Below, one piece after another: positions 10,623-24,100 of a stretch of DNA of 64,000 nucleotides (within the stretch, counting starts at the first letter, position 1; each line of letters opens with the position of its first letter). The notes below the pieces were generated by a model, which saw nothing but the letters and a program-made list of their open reading frames with translations, did no database searches and was not told the DNA's origin. The DNA is from Hydra vulgaris (Eukaryota; Cnidaria; Hydrozoa; Anthoathecata; Hydridae): contig NC_088931.1 in the NCBI RefSeq assembly GCF_038396675.1, forward strand, positions 21,364,001-21,428,000, given 5' to 3'. The position numbers and the translations under genes were made by a program.

Positions 10623-11720
10623 ATGGCTCCCGACAGTCTTGGATTGGAACAAAGAAAGAAAACTATCGGCGATTACGTAAGTGGAATGTCACAAATAAGT
10701 ATTTGTGATAAATATCGTGTGAAAAAATGGACCGTATCAAGACTATGTTCCTAATATCGTTCTACGGGGAAGTTGGCAGCAGATAACAAAGGTGGAAGAC
10801 TGCGTTCCACCACTTCTAGAGAGGATTCTATGATCGTCAGATCCATCAAGAAGGATCCTTGGATATACAGTCGAGATACAAAAGCAATTAGAGCTGCCTG
10901 TATCGGACCGAACAATCAGACGACGTGCTGTTGAAGCTAGATTGTTTTCTCGACGCCCTGCAAAGAAACCGCTGATTTCACTAAAAAACTACAAGAAAAG
11001 ACTCCAGTTTGCTACATCTCATATTGACTGGAATGTGCAGAAATGGCGAACTGTCCTGTTCAGTGATGAATCGAAGTTCAACATCATTGGGAGCGATGGC
11101 ATTTGCCGTGTACGTCGACCGGTCGGAAAACGCCTCGATTTACGTTACTGCCATAAGACCGTGAAGCATGGTGGAGGCAATGTAATGGTCTGGGGGTGTT
11201 TTTCTGCTAACGGTCTAGGTCCATACATCGAAACGATGGAATAATGAACCGTTTCATGTATAAAAATATCCTGAAAGACGTTATGTTATCTCATGCTGAA
11301 TGAAATATGCCAATAAAATGGGTTTTTCAGCAAGACAACGATCCGAAACACACTGCTAAAGAAGTCAAGCGGTGGTTTCAAGACAACCACTTATCAGTGA
11401 TGGATTGGCCGTCTCAATCTCTGGATCTCAACCCTATCGAGAATCTGTGGGAGATCGTCAACTGCAGAATTAATCGTGAAGGTGTTCGTAATAAGGATCA
11501 ACTGTTTAAACAAATCCAAAAGGCCTGGGCAGCGATTCCACAAAGTTTCATTGATCACCTGATCGAATCTATGCCTCGAAGATGCAAGGCTGTGATCGAC
11601 AACAAAGGATTCGCCACGAAATACAGCTTGGTCAACATTTTGTCGAGTTGCACTTATTTTGTCCAGAAGGAAATCAACTTTTTTTATACTTTTGATTTAT
11701 TAATTTTCGTGTACAAATAA
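10623..11720 (+). pseudogene. Tc1 DD34E transposase, broken
   Basis: The start is ATG at 10623 (MAPDSLGLEQRKK). An N-terminal paired-like HTH region is followed by the catalytic core: LFSDESKFN (first D), VFQQDNDPKHT (second D) and LDLNPIENLW (E), with 34 residues between the second D and E. WGCFSANGLGP and MPRRCKAVI are typical Tc1 landmarks. Lesions: an in-frame TAA at 10752, a frameshift near 10890, a second shift near 11230 and an in-frame TGA at 11301. The gene is therefore dead in this copy although its ends and promoter remain intact. It could still be mobilised in trans. Confidence 0.85.
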
Positions 11721-11864
11721 TGAACTTTGTGATGAATAAAACTTGAAGAACTTTGTCTCTAAACAGTTACATAGTTATTTCTCTAAATTGAAAAAATGCA
11801 GCCCTTTTATATAAAGAAACTAAATTAGCATTATTTGGTTGCACTCGTTTTGTCCGATACTGTA

Positions 11865-11897
11865 TGTATATATATATATATATATATATATAGAGAT

Positions 11898-11954
<57 letters not shown>

Positions 11955-11962
11955 CACACACA
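11865..11962. repeat. Compound (TA)n-(GATA)-(GA)n-(CA)n microsatellite
   Basis: Three dinucleotide types follow one another directly after the Tc1 element's right TA. Confidence 0.95.
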
Positions 11963-12500
11963 CATCATTGCTATTAATATACTGTTTGAACACTCGCGCG
12001 TTACCAAACAAAGAACATTTAATAAAAACCTTACTTCGTTTTTGGAATTCTTTTTTATTCAACAAACGATTAAAAATTAACCAAAACGAATATATTTAAT
12101 ACGAGACACATACTACATTTACATATAAAAAAAAAATTACATAAACTTGAAATTAAAATGTTCAACCAGTGAAACAAATATGGTACACTTTTCTTTTTAC
12201 AATTGTGTGAAATAAACTGGTATAAGAAAACTTATAATAAAAAGATTTAGCAAAACAGAAAAATCATTCAAATATATTTAATATATTTAAATGACTTCTT
12301 ATATAAATTATGATCTACCGTAACACGGATTAGATTCGTTTACCAACCAGTCAACCATCAACTCTATTTACATCACTATTGGAAAGATTGAGTATTAAGA
12401 GGTTGATTGAATTCCAACAGAGAATAAAATTAAGTGATAAGAAAATAAATGTTTTTATGTAAGCAAATTGACTGTCTATAAAAAAAAAATTTAAAAAAAA
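11963..12500. other. AT-rich 3' flank of the HIF-like gene, no feature seen
   Basis: No coding or repeat signal recognised. Several T/A homopolymers near 12480-12505 lie just beyond the gene's predicted poly(A) site. Confidence 0.5.
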
Positions 12501-12517
12501 TTTAGACATCAAAACAT

Positions 12518-12523
12518 TTTATT
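12518..12523 (-). terminator. AATAAA polyadenylation signal of the HIF-like gene
   Basis: AATAAA on the minus strand about 20 nt after the TGA at 12543-12545. This would give a very short 3' UTR; a more distal site cannot be excluded. Confidence 0.5.
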
Positions 12524-12542
12524 GCCATCAATAGATAATCTT

Positions 12543-13047
12543 TCATTTAACATAACCCATTGGTATAAGCACGCAATTTGTGTCTTTGTCGTCAAAAGGA
12601 AAAGACTCGATGCAATCAAACGGAATTTTTGGTGTTATTTTTAACATGTCATCGAGATCCACTTTTAGTTTTACATCCGCCATTGGGGATGGGACATATG
12701 GTGATCTATCAAAAACGAAATTTTCTGTTAATGGTACACCCACATCATCGTAGTCAAGAAACTCAAGGTCTGGAATATCACTGTCAGAAAGTTCATCATC
12801 AAAATTGTTAGAAAGTTGTGGTGGCGGCGGCGGTCGCGGAGAATCAGGCAAATAATGAGGATTATTTTTTTCAACAACTTTTTCTTTAAATATCTTTACA
12901 GGCACATAACTCTCTAGATCCGTATTGCTAACCTTTTTTTCTTTAATTGAACCTTTTTTAACGTTCACATTGTTGATTTCGTGCTTACGCTTCACAGAAA
13001 CATTGATTTGTTTTGTAGATAATACAGTTCCTTCAGCCTCGAGACCA
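12543..13047 (-). CDS. HIF-like exon 8 (C-terminal regulatory region, stop)
   Basis: Acceptor TTTTATTTTGCAG. Encodes residues 351-518 with a basic patch (KRKHE), PRPPPPPQ, an acidic stretch [19 protein letters not shown] and [20 protein letters not shown]. Ends at TGA 12543-12545. No typical C-terminal transactivation domain with the FIH-target asparagine is recognisable. Confidence 0.85.
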
Positions 13048-13211
13048 CTGCAAAATAAAAAATTAATTTGCAGAAAAATTCAATATATATATGTATATAT
13101 ATATTGTATATATATATTGAATATATATATATACATGTATATAATATCAAATAATATATATATTATATATATAATATATATATTATATATAATATATATA
13201 TTATATATATA

Positions 13212-13242
<31 letters not shown>

Positions 13243-14964
13243 ATATACACTGCCGCTCACGGAAGTTAGGACAGTGGAGATTTTTTCGAAAAAGCAAAAT
13301 TAATATATAATTACGCTATAGAATTTTTAATTTATATTAATAAAAATTATACTTTTTATACATTTTCAATATAAAATATATTGTTAGTCAGTTTTATGTA
13401 ATAAAAATGTACAAAACCATTATAATAATTAAATTTTTTTTTCGTCAAAAAAACCACCCTTTGATTTAATAACTGCTTTAACTATTCTCGGCATTCTTTC
13501 AATTAATTTTCTAATTGTTTCTTTTTGAATATTATTCCATTCCTGTTCTATAATGTTCCATAAATGAGATTTTGATGTTGGACATACAGTTCTAATTTTT
13601 CTATCCAGTTCATCCCATAGTAACTCAATGGGGTTGAGGTCTGGGCTTTGGGGAGGCCAGGTCATTACACGTAATAAATTTTCAGCTTTTTGTGATTCTA
13701 AATAATTTTTACATAATAATGCAGTATGTTTAGGGTCATAATCATGCATCAGAATAAAATTATCTCCGATTAGTCGAAGTCCCGAAGGGATTGCACTTGT
13801 TTCCAGGATATCTCTATAATGTTCTGCTCTCATTATATCATCGATTTTATGCAAATATCCCACTCCATCCAGAGAGAAACAACCCCAAACTATCACAGAG
13901 CCTTCACCATGTTTTACTGTTGGAACCAGAAATTGAGTTAGCATTTTTTCTTCAGCAGATTTTCTAACGTAAACTCTTTGCTTATTTCCGAAAACTTCAA
14001 ATTTTGACTCATCGATCCAGAGTACTTGTTTCCATTCATCCATTGTCCAATTTTTGTGGAGCTGTGCCCAACGGAATCTCTTCTGTCGATTAACTTTTCG
14101 TAGATATGGTATTCGGATAGCAACAAGACCATGCAAATTAGCTTTTTGCAATCTTCGTTTGATTGTACTGACAGAAACTTTTTTTTCTCGATCACAGTTA
14201 AAAATAGCTGTTATTTGTGGAGCAGTTAACATTTGATTACGCTTACTGATGATTTTTATACGTCGGTCATCAGTTTTTGTTGTTATGCGAGAAGGACCTG
14301 GACGATTTCTGTCTTCCAAACTTCCAGATTCTCGATATCGACGAATTGTATAGCTAACTGTTGATTTACTCAGATTTAATTTTTCAGCTATTTTTCTAAC
14401 TGTATAGCCTTCTTGAAGCAAAGTGAGTATTGCTGTCCTTTTTTCAACACTTATTGGCTTACCTTTAGGCATATTTTTGTCAATATTTTAAATTTACACT
14501 AAAAAAATAATTTTTAATTTTACCTTTGAACTTCTGCACTTGAAGTTTTTAAAACACTAACACAAAATACACAAAATATCTGCAAAAACACAGTAAACAA
14601 TAGAAATACTTGTTAAATGACAAAGTTAAAAGATTTGAGTTGATAATGTAAACTACAGGTTCATATGTGACCTTTAATATGTTTCTGCATTCTCTGTTTA
14701 TTTATTTAAAATGATAAGACTTTTACTTGTGAGTACAATTTATGTTATTTTAAATGTTAGTTATTTTAATATATTTACATTAAAATAACTTAATTTAGAA
14801 TTTTTTTGATACAAATTTTATTTAACTTGATTTATTTTTATATAAACATAAATTTTACTAATATAAGTAAATAATTTTATAACATAATTACATTTTAATA
14901 TTGTTCTTTTGAAAAAATATTTTTTGTCCTAACTTCCGTGAGCAGCAGTGTATATATGTGTATG

Positions 14965-15037
<73 letters not shown>

Positions 15038-15068
15038 AATATATATATGTATATATTGAATATATGTA

Positions 15069-15150
<82 letters not shown>

Positions 15151-18100
15151 TGTATATATATATAGTAATAATAATAATGAAAACCTATAAAAATATTTTG
15201 TGCATAAATAACTCAACTTTGTTTTAACATCAAAATGAAATAGATTAGGGTTTAGGTAAGCAGTATTTTGTGGGGGAAAAAATGTCTTTTATTTTGAGAT
15301 AATACCTCACTACAGTATGCATGCAAAAGATATATTGTGGTTGACCATTTGATTCTAAATAGACTACATTTCCAATAGTTTGCAGCCATAACCACCCTCC
15401 ATTTAAATGTAATACACGATAATATGCGCTCACCGATTGTCCTTTCTTCAATACTAAAAATAAAAAAATTAACATTTGTAGACGAATTATAAATTGCAGA
15501 CGCATCAAGCATATGTTGAGCACGAATAAACATTTAAAATACTCAATTTTTGAAAAACTATGTAATACCGAAAGTCATTATAAAACCCAATACCGGTGCT
15601 GTCGGTATTTTAAATTTTTCCATCTCAAACAGAAATGTTTTGCGATTGCTGTAACTAGAAATGAAGAACTTAACAATATTATTTATTCTAACAATTCACA
15701 TTCTAACATTCATGAAGCTGTTGTTCTCTATACAAGATTGTATAGTTAATTTCATTATGCATTATTAGCAAACCTATCATTGTTTAGTTAGCTAACATTC
15801 TAGTACAACTAATTTATCGTCAATTCAGGGAATTAAATTATCGTCAATTCAGGGAAGGATCCAGCAATTTTTGGTGTTTGAGATAGCTAACTTCCAGACA
15901 TGGAACAAACTCTAAATATTTATGTTTATACTTAGGAGCTGCCCATACGAGAGAGAGAAATAGAGAGAGGGGTGTGTGTCTTTAAATAGCGTACGAAAGT
16001 GTATGGGGAGAGGAGGGGATTTTTTGATATATTTTTACAATATAAAAGTACATACACACCAATAAAAAAAAAAGTTCCGAGAAAAGTTTGTTTTTCTAAT
16101 TTATTACAATTAACAAGTATTTGTTAATAACTAAATGTTTTAAATAAATAAAAACTTTTAAAAATAAATAAAACCATACTCATGTCTCATCGTTGTCCAT
16201 AATTCGCCAGTTAACAAATAGAAAAGTTGCTATCATAAAAGGATGTATGGTATAGAGGAGGGAGGTTATAGTGTCCCTCTATGCACAGACATGCTACCCC
16301 TTATACACTGGCCCTGAGTAAGTTGGACGTTTGTTTCAGAAAACCCTTTTTTGAGTCTGCAAAAGACAAGCTTTAGGCTTTGTTTTCAATATTACCAATC
16401 TCGCGTAACACTTGTTTTTTACAGACTTACTCAAGAGGGGTGCCTGAAAAAAACGTCAGATTTAAGTATAGTTAATTTTATTTGATTCATCATTAAAAGC
16501 AATTTTTAAAAATAATTTACGTCTTGACTGTGATTAGATCACAGTACCTTCAATGTGGAATCACAAGCATTAAGCATTAATTAAATTAACTTTCTTAAAA
16601 GCATACGTACTTTTAAGAAATAAGGGGGGAAGGGGGAAGGAGGATGGGAGCTAAAATGTACGCATGACAACAAGGGGAGGTCAAATTTCTAAACTTTTGG
16701 TGTACATACTTTATGTTACCAAGCTCCAAAGATAGAAACTTTTTTGCAAAACGGTTTTATTTGACTTAAGTATAAACATAAATGTATGGAGTGGGCTGTA
16801 TGTCTTGAAATTAGTTAAATCTTAATCTCCAAAAAATGCTGGATCAGCCCCTGCTTTAATTTAGGTTGTTACACACTATAAGAAAGTTTATATCAATAAA
16901 CTAATCTAGCCTTATTGCTATATAGTACAGCACATTGAAAAAAAAAAAGGAGTTGCTCTAACTAAAAAAAAAGTTAAGAAATTGACAGACTTATTGAAAA
17001 TCTTGATTCCAAACACAAGATACATGAAAGATCCAACTTGTTCTGACTTTAAATGTTCTCATAGTGCAGCAACAAGCTCAATGCTTCATCATTTTGAAAA
17101 AATCAAAATTAAAAAGCCTCTCAAATTAAAGAATAAGAATAAGTTTAGAAAAAGAGTAATCAAATGTCAATTATATCTTGTCTTAGAACCAAGATTAATT
17201 CACCTGAAGTTGTGCTTGACAGACTTTTCTAAGTTGGAGAAAAGTATTGATATTACGAATGGTTGGTTAGCACAAAACTTAAAAATTACAAGAAATAGAA
17301 ATAAAGAGCAAGTTCAGTTTGGCTGATGACTTTAATAGGTTAAAAAAAGTGGATGAATGGTCATCAAAAAACTATTGTCGGTATGTGTTTAAACTTGCAA
17401 GTTCAGTCTATGGGCATGCTGAGAACCAATGGTTCCATGCCAGTAGAATAAAATATTTAAAATGATTATAAAAAAAGCTTCAAGACTTTAATTTAAATTT
17501 TGATTAACATAACTAATCACAGTGGGCCAAACAGTGGACATTGCTTAAAAATCAATGTTACCAAAATAAATTTGGTAACATAAAACTGGTAACTGCTAAA
17601 GCACTTGGCTCCAATGAATTGACATTTGCACAAAAAACAATAGTTCAGAATTAAAAAAATGGGCTATGCTGGCATACAATTTAAGGCTGATAAGGAAACC
17701 TTGCTTGAAAAGGATGTTAAAAAATAACTCTTTCAATAAGTTTCCAATAGAAACAATTTAAACAGTTTGTGCTCTTGGTAGGCATTTATATACAAACCAT
17801 AAAAAAACTTTTTTAACTGTTGGTTTTAATATATTGCCTAGTTGGAAACATCTCAAAAGAAAATAATCTGAAGTAACACCAATTATTATGAATTATCTTG
17901 AACTTTATTCTTGTGTTTACTTCAGTGATGATGCAAAGAATATTGGAGAACATTTTTTTAGCTATAAACATTGAAAATATACTAATGAAAATAAGATTTG
18001 GATTTGATGGAAGTGGAAGCCATGCAATACTTAATTATAAAGATAGTGTAAACACAAGCAATATCATGCTGACAATGTTTTGTCAATTTTCACTTAAAAC

Positions 18101-21100
18101 AGAAGCAGGTTTGTTAATATGGTTGCAAAAGTCACAAAATGCCTCACTGAGTCACAAAGTCTTCAAATGGGAAAAGAATTTAGAGAAACTCTTCATTGTC
18201 TGCCTTTAATTCTGACATAGAAGAGTTAAAAAAGAGTTAAAGGTTTCCTTATGTATAAAAAAGGAAAATAATTTAATGTAAAGGTGATAGTGCAGTCATA
18301 TATGGGTAAAAAAGCAGCAAATCTTTTTTCAGGAGTTAGAAGAGCATATTGTGATCATGTGCACATGCTCAAAAGATCAGTGTTTGAACATTGAAAGAAT
18401 TGAAAAATTGTTTTGTAATCAATCGAGACACTATAACTATAAATGAAGTATTTAACCATCTTGAACTAGAAGACGTTTCTTTACTTAAAAAACTCTCAAT
18501 TATATCACAAGTGCCGGACAAACCTTAAAACCAATTCCAACCTGTAATGTAAAGCCAATACAAGTACATTGGTATCTTGTAATAGTGTTCATGTTATTCT
18601 ATATTATTAACATGTGAACATACCTGATATTAAAAATTATTACATTTAAAAATTACTGATATTTTTATAGGTTCTTCATGCTTTACTAGATACATTTGAC
18701 TATTTCATGAAAACTGTTGTACAAGTGAAAGCTGGTGTTTTTGATTGGTCTGAGTCCCCCTCCAGTGCTTCAAATGGATTTTTGAAGCAACCAGAGACTT
18801 CATTACAAACAAAGATGTTAAAAAAAATCAGGGCTTTTATTGTTCAAACAGGGATTTAATTATTGCACAATTGCCTGTTTAATATCATGCAACATTTCAA
18901 AAGTTCAAATTGGTGCTCACAGTAATTCTTTGAGTATTTTCCTCAAAAAGAAAAATTGATGTTGATCAATATAAAAACTATTGTACAGATTTTTATTTAT
19001 TTCTATTTAACGAGTTTCCACCTGTTACATAAATAAATTTACCTGAACCATGGATCAGTATAATAATAAGTATATACCTGGACCATGGATCAGTATAAAA
19101 CAATCACTATACAAACTGATTGGTCATTCTTGGGAGCTAATTTTGAATGAGGAAAGTGGTTTGGGAAATCTTTATGATTCAGGTTTAAAAGGTAATAACA
19201 AAATATTAGGATTGATACATACTCTCAAGAAAAAACTCCTAAATTGTCAATTTAACAGACACCATTAACTGAATGCGGATATCATCTAATCAAATTTTAT
19301 TTTACAAGAGATACAAGTCAAAATCATTCTGCAAATTTTGGTATGAATGAGGACATTCTGATAAATATTCTCATAAACAAAATATCAAGAGATATTTTAT
19401 AATTTATATACTATATATTTATATATATTTATATATTTTATATCAAGAGATATGTTATAAGAATATGACTTATCTGAAGATGACTATTCTTAATCATTTT
19501 GTACTTTGGGCTGTAACAAAGAGCAACTGAACCATGTGTCATCTTTTTGATAATTAAAAATTGCTACTTTTTTTAAGTAAATACTTTTCATTAGCTAAAA
19601 TGTAACAAAATGACTATTTGACAAACCAAACATAAACCCTTACAGACAGAAAAAAAAATTAGTCCTTCATCACAAATTTTTGGACAGACGGCTAAAATAA
19701 AAATAAGACATTCTTCTTGAGACACCCATTAGCAGTATCAGAGCCAGTAGTGACAGAGCCAGCAAAAAATAAAGTTGCATTGGTCAGAAGCTATTCTAGA
19801 CCCTTTTCGACAGCGTTGAACATATTTGGGCAAGTTTTGGGTGCCGCCCAAACTCAGAAGTAGAGGACTTTTTTATTTTATTTTTTTATTTGCAAATAAC
19901 ATTTTTTTATCAGAAAAATATATTAATTTAACAATGTTTCTATCAATTTATCTGTATGCACGCACCTCCACAGGGGGTACCGCAGTCCAAATTATTTTCC
20001 TAGAAAAGCCCCAGACGGTACTGACAAAGCCATTAAAAGTTGAAGTAGTAGTAGTTGCAAAGCCAGAAAAAACCAAAGAAAAAAATTTAGTAGAACAAAA
20101 GGGAAAAAAAATGCAGAAGGGATGGGAGTGTTAGTTTAACTAAAATTAGTCAACTAAAATTTTTTTGTTATTTAATGTTTTTTTAATTAATTAATACATT
20201 AAAGTCATAAAATATTTTCAGTTAAACCAAAAAGTTAGTTTATTAAAATTTACCAAAAATTTAGTTAATTAAATAGACAACTAATTTTAGTAGAACTAAA
20301 AAGCTAGTCCACTAATTTTAGTAACAGTTTTTTTAGTTAATTTAGGAATTAATTTTAGTTTTAATCATAACACTAAAATGCAGTAATGAAGGTAAGAGCA
20401 GAGCTAATAAAAGACAAGAGTAAAGGAAGAGCTTAGCGTGTCCAATTCCCACAAAACTTTAGAATTATCATGCCAACTTTTAAAATGAGGCTAAGACTAA
20501 GAAAAAAATAATATGTACAAAGTTTTTTTTTTTAAATATAAAAATTTTAGGGGCCTCACTTAGAAAAAGTTGAAAAAATTCTTTTTTACTGTCTTTTTTG
20601 AGTATTTTTGCTTAAAATGTTAACCGACATATTCTGTGACTTCAACTTTTTATACAGTATTATTTACTATCTTATTTATATTGTGTAAAATATTAGATTT
20701 AAATAATTAATTTCAAGGTCTCCCCAGGTAATTTCATGCATGCTGCTGTATTTACTTAAGGTAAATTGTTTTCATTTTATATATCTGCAAATATAATATG
20801 GTCATTAAGTTCTCAGTTTATTAAAAACCGTGAACGCTGTTTTAATGAAATGGTCTATTTATCATATTGCAAAAATTAATGAAAAAACAAAACAATAATA
20901 ATATACAAAGCAGTCAAAAAAATATTTTAAATTATTGTTTGTTTAAACACCAGGTATTACATAAATTTATTGATGTATATTAATAAGACTTTAAGTATTA
21001 AAAAACTGTCACAACATATAAGCAGTTAAGTATATTGTAACGGAAATTGCAACGGTCTAGGGATACAGTAAATAAAATGAAAACTATCCGATTCCAACCT

Positions 21101-24100
21101 GTACCATGCTTCTGAATTAACATCACTCTAATTGTTACTATGTAGAAAATTGAATAAAATGAACTAGATAAATTTAAAAATTTTAAGTATTATAACTTAA
21201 TAAATAAGTTATAATACTTAAATTTAAAAAAAAAAAATTACTAAAGGGTCGAAAAATTTGTACAGTAACTTAAAAATGAAAAGTTATACTATTTACACAT
21301 TGTACAAAATATTAAAACCAATTTTTGTTTAGTTTACTTTGAGGGATTATTTATTTAAAAAAATTTTAATGTTTTAAATATGAAATTAATTAATTGATAA
21401 TAAAATCAATAATAAAAAAGGTACATTCTGATCGCAATGATTGCCTTGAAATCAGACTCTAAAAAAAAAAGAAATTCAGCTTTAAGTGATAAAGAAATTT
21501 AAGAAATCTTTAAGAAGTTGACCATTTAATTTGAGGGGACTCTTAAAATAATTTTTTTCAAGTCAAATACTTTTACAATATAAATAAAATAGTAAACAAT
21601 ACTGTGTGAATAGTTTAAGTTGTTACAGAATATATTTGTTAACATTTTAATACTAAATATTCTAAAAAGATGGCAAAAAAGGAATTTTTTTAATTTTTTC
21701 CAAGTGGTAGAGGAAGGGGAGAGGGGAGGGGAGAAACCTAAAATTTTTATATTTAAAAACTATTTAAAAGTTGGCGTGACAATTCTAAAATTTTGAGAGA
21801 ATGGGACACACCCAAGGCAGAGCTAAGAGAAGTTGATGAAATGACTGTTCTTGCATAGGAGATGATTTTAATATTTTCTTCAGACATTTAAGTGAATTCC
21901 TTCAACACTAGGCAATATATATTTTAAAAGCATATCTAACTAGTAAAACATAAATTATCATTATGTAATGTTACAACAAATATTATAAATTTCTTTTTAA
22001 TTTAATTTTTAACTAAGAAATGGATAAAATTAAAATTGCTTTAAATGAAGTGATTACAAATACTAAACAAAACTTAAATGCAGCTAATTCCTGGTAAGTC
22101 GAATCTTGGCTAACTTGATCTTTTATTATCTCAAACTGTTTCATTTGGTCCCTTGAAATCATCTTATTGATTACTATTAAAATTCTCTGGTTAAATCGAA
22201 CCTTGGGTAACTTATATTTTATTAAGTGGAACTAATTTTTCTACCCCCTTTTTAGTAAATTTCTTTGGTTAACTCGAACTTTTGTATGGGCAATTAAGAA
22301 ATCAAAATAATTTGATTAATTTTTTTTTTAGAAGTCATCCCATATAAAACATAAATAACACTAGTCTAATATTTTCTATATTTTTTTCGTTGTATTTAGA
22401 TCTAAATAGAACATTTATCACACATAAAATAAAGCTAAAATTATTACTGTTACAAAATAAATCATAATAAAACAATGTTAAAATAGCAATAATTTTATTC
22501 AAGAAATTTTTAAATAAATTTATTAAAAGGGGCCATCCATAAAGTACATACACAAGTATGGGGGGAGGGGGTTTCCCAAAAACGTACAAACATATACAAG
22601 AGGGGAGGGGGTGTTAAAGACAGTGAGTACCTACGCAGTTTGTTTATCTCTCCTAAACTTGATTTTATATTTTTTAAAACATTGAACTTCACTAAATGTT
22701 TTTTTGTTTTTAATGTTTTGAAATATTTATGCGTTAAGGAAAGGTGGAGGGGGACTTTAATTTGAAAAAATAATGTGGCTAGCGCAACAATACAGTTGCT
22801 TTAATATTTTATCTTAAAGACACAGTAGTAAAGTTTAACTGGTTTATTTTAAGTTATCTTTATCTTTCTTGGAAACCATATATCAAATCGGTTGCAAAAT
22901 TAGCATCTGCTAAGGTTGCATCTCTTTATCGAGCTCGCCACTTTCTTACTCTGGATTCTATTCTCTACCTCAATAAATCTCAAATCCGGCCTTGTATGGA
23001 ATACTGTTGCCATATCTGGGGCGGATCTTCTAATGATGCCCTTTCTCTTTTAGACAAGGTGCAAAAACGCATTGTAAACATAGTTGGACCTGCTCTTGCA
23101 GCCAACCTTCAACCATTATCACATCGTCGTAATGTTGCTTCTCTTTCTCCTTTCTACAAATACTATAATGGGCACTGCTCGAAAGAGCTAGCGTCTCTTG
23201 TGCCATCTACTAAAATTCATTCTCGTGTTACTCGTCATTCAATTAAGTGTCATCCTTTTTCTGTGACTGTTCCTAAGTGCTCCAAAAACGCTTACTCGTC
23301 TAGTTTTTTTCCTCGAACATCAGCTCTTTGGAATTCGCTTCCTTCATCTTGCTTTCCTGATTCATATAATTTGCAATCTTTTAAATCGTCCGTCAATCGT
23401 TATCTTGCTCTACAATCTTCATCTTTTCTCTTACAGTAACTTCCAACTTTAATTAGTGGCTGCTTGCAGCCTTGTTGGAAGCGAAGATGTTTAAAAAAAA
23501 AAAAAAAAAAAAGTCACGGCTGCGAATATTATTGGTTGATATTAAAAGTTTAATTTATACAAATTTTAAAAGAATTCACCATTTTCAACATTGCACGTTT
23601 AGAATTGTGGTATCTCGTTGGTTCATCGTCCACAGTGATCTGGGATCGATCGGATAGGGAAAGTGGAGCGCACTTACACCGATTAAGGGTTTTGGTTTGG
23701 GCATTCTTTAAATAAAAGAAAAAAAATCAACCAATCAGAAATCATTACCATGACTTTAAGAAAAAAATTAAAGCAACGGTACTATTGCGCTAGACACTGC
23801 GAAAATAATGTGTATGTATGTGGAGGGAAGAGAGAGAGAGAGGTCCTTAAAAGCATACAGGTTTGTACAAGGAGGGGAGGGGTCTTAATTCAGTGGTTTT
23901 ACTGCGTATGTACTTTATGGATGTCCCCAAACTATAAAATAGTTATTTTATTAAAATTTATTAAAACTATAAATAATTATTATTTTATTAATAATAATTA
24001 TTTTATAGTTATAACGGTGCATATTTAATTTTTATACTTCATCATTCAAAAAATTGCCTTAACTTGAACTATTATATTATATTAGCCAAAACTAAACTTT

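Larger units (their letters stand above)
9904..11862 (+). mobile_element. Tc1-type (DD34E) transposon with IR/DR ends, 1.96 kb
   Basis: TIRs begin CAGTATTGGACAAAAC on the left and CAGTATCGGACAAAAC on the right, flanked by TA (9902-9903, 11863-11864). A second internal copy of the binding-site-like motif GGACAAAACAAGTGCAAC lies at 10107-10124 and its inverted partner at 11647-11664. The outer copies are at 9911-9928 and 11838-11855. Each end thus has two direct repeats about 190-200 bp apart, the IR/DR arrangement known from Sleeping Beauty-type Tc1 elements. The 5' leader holds a heat-shock-like promoter; the transposase is broken. Confidence 0.9.

Noticed and set aside
15252..15533. 93-codon minus-strand frame overlapping the PAS-B exon in another frame
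   Set aside because: The splice-bounded frame 15306-15453 carries the PAS-B motifs and fits exon phases; this one is a shadow plus intron.
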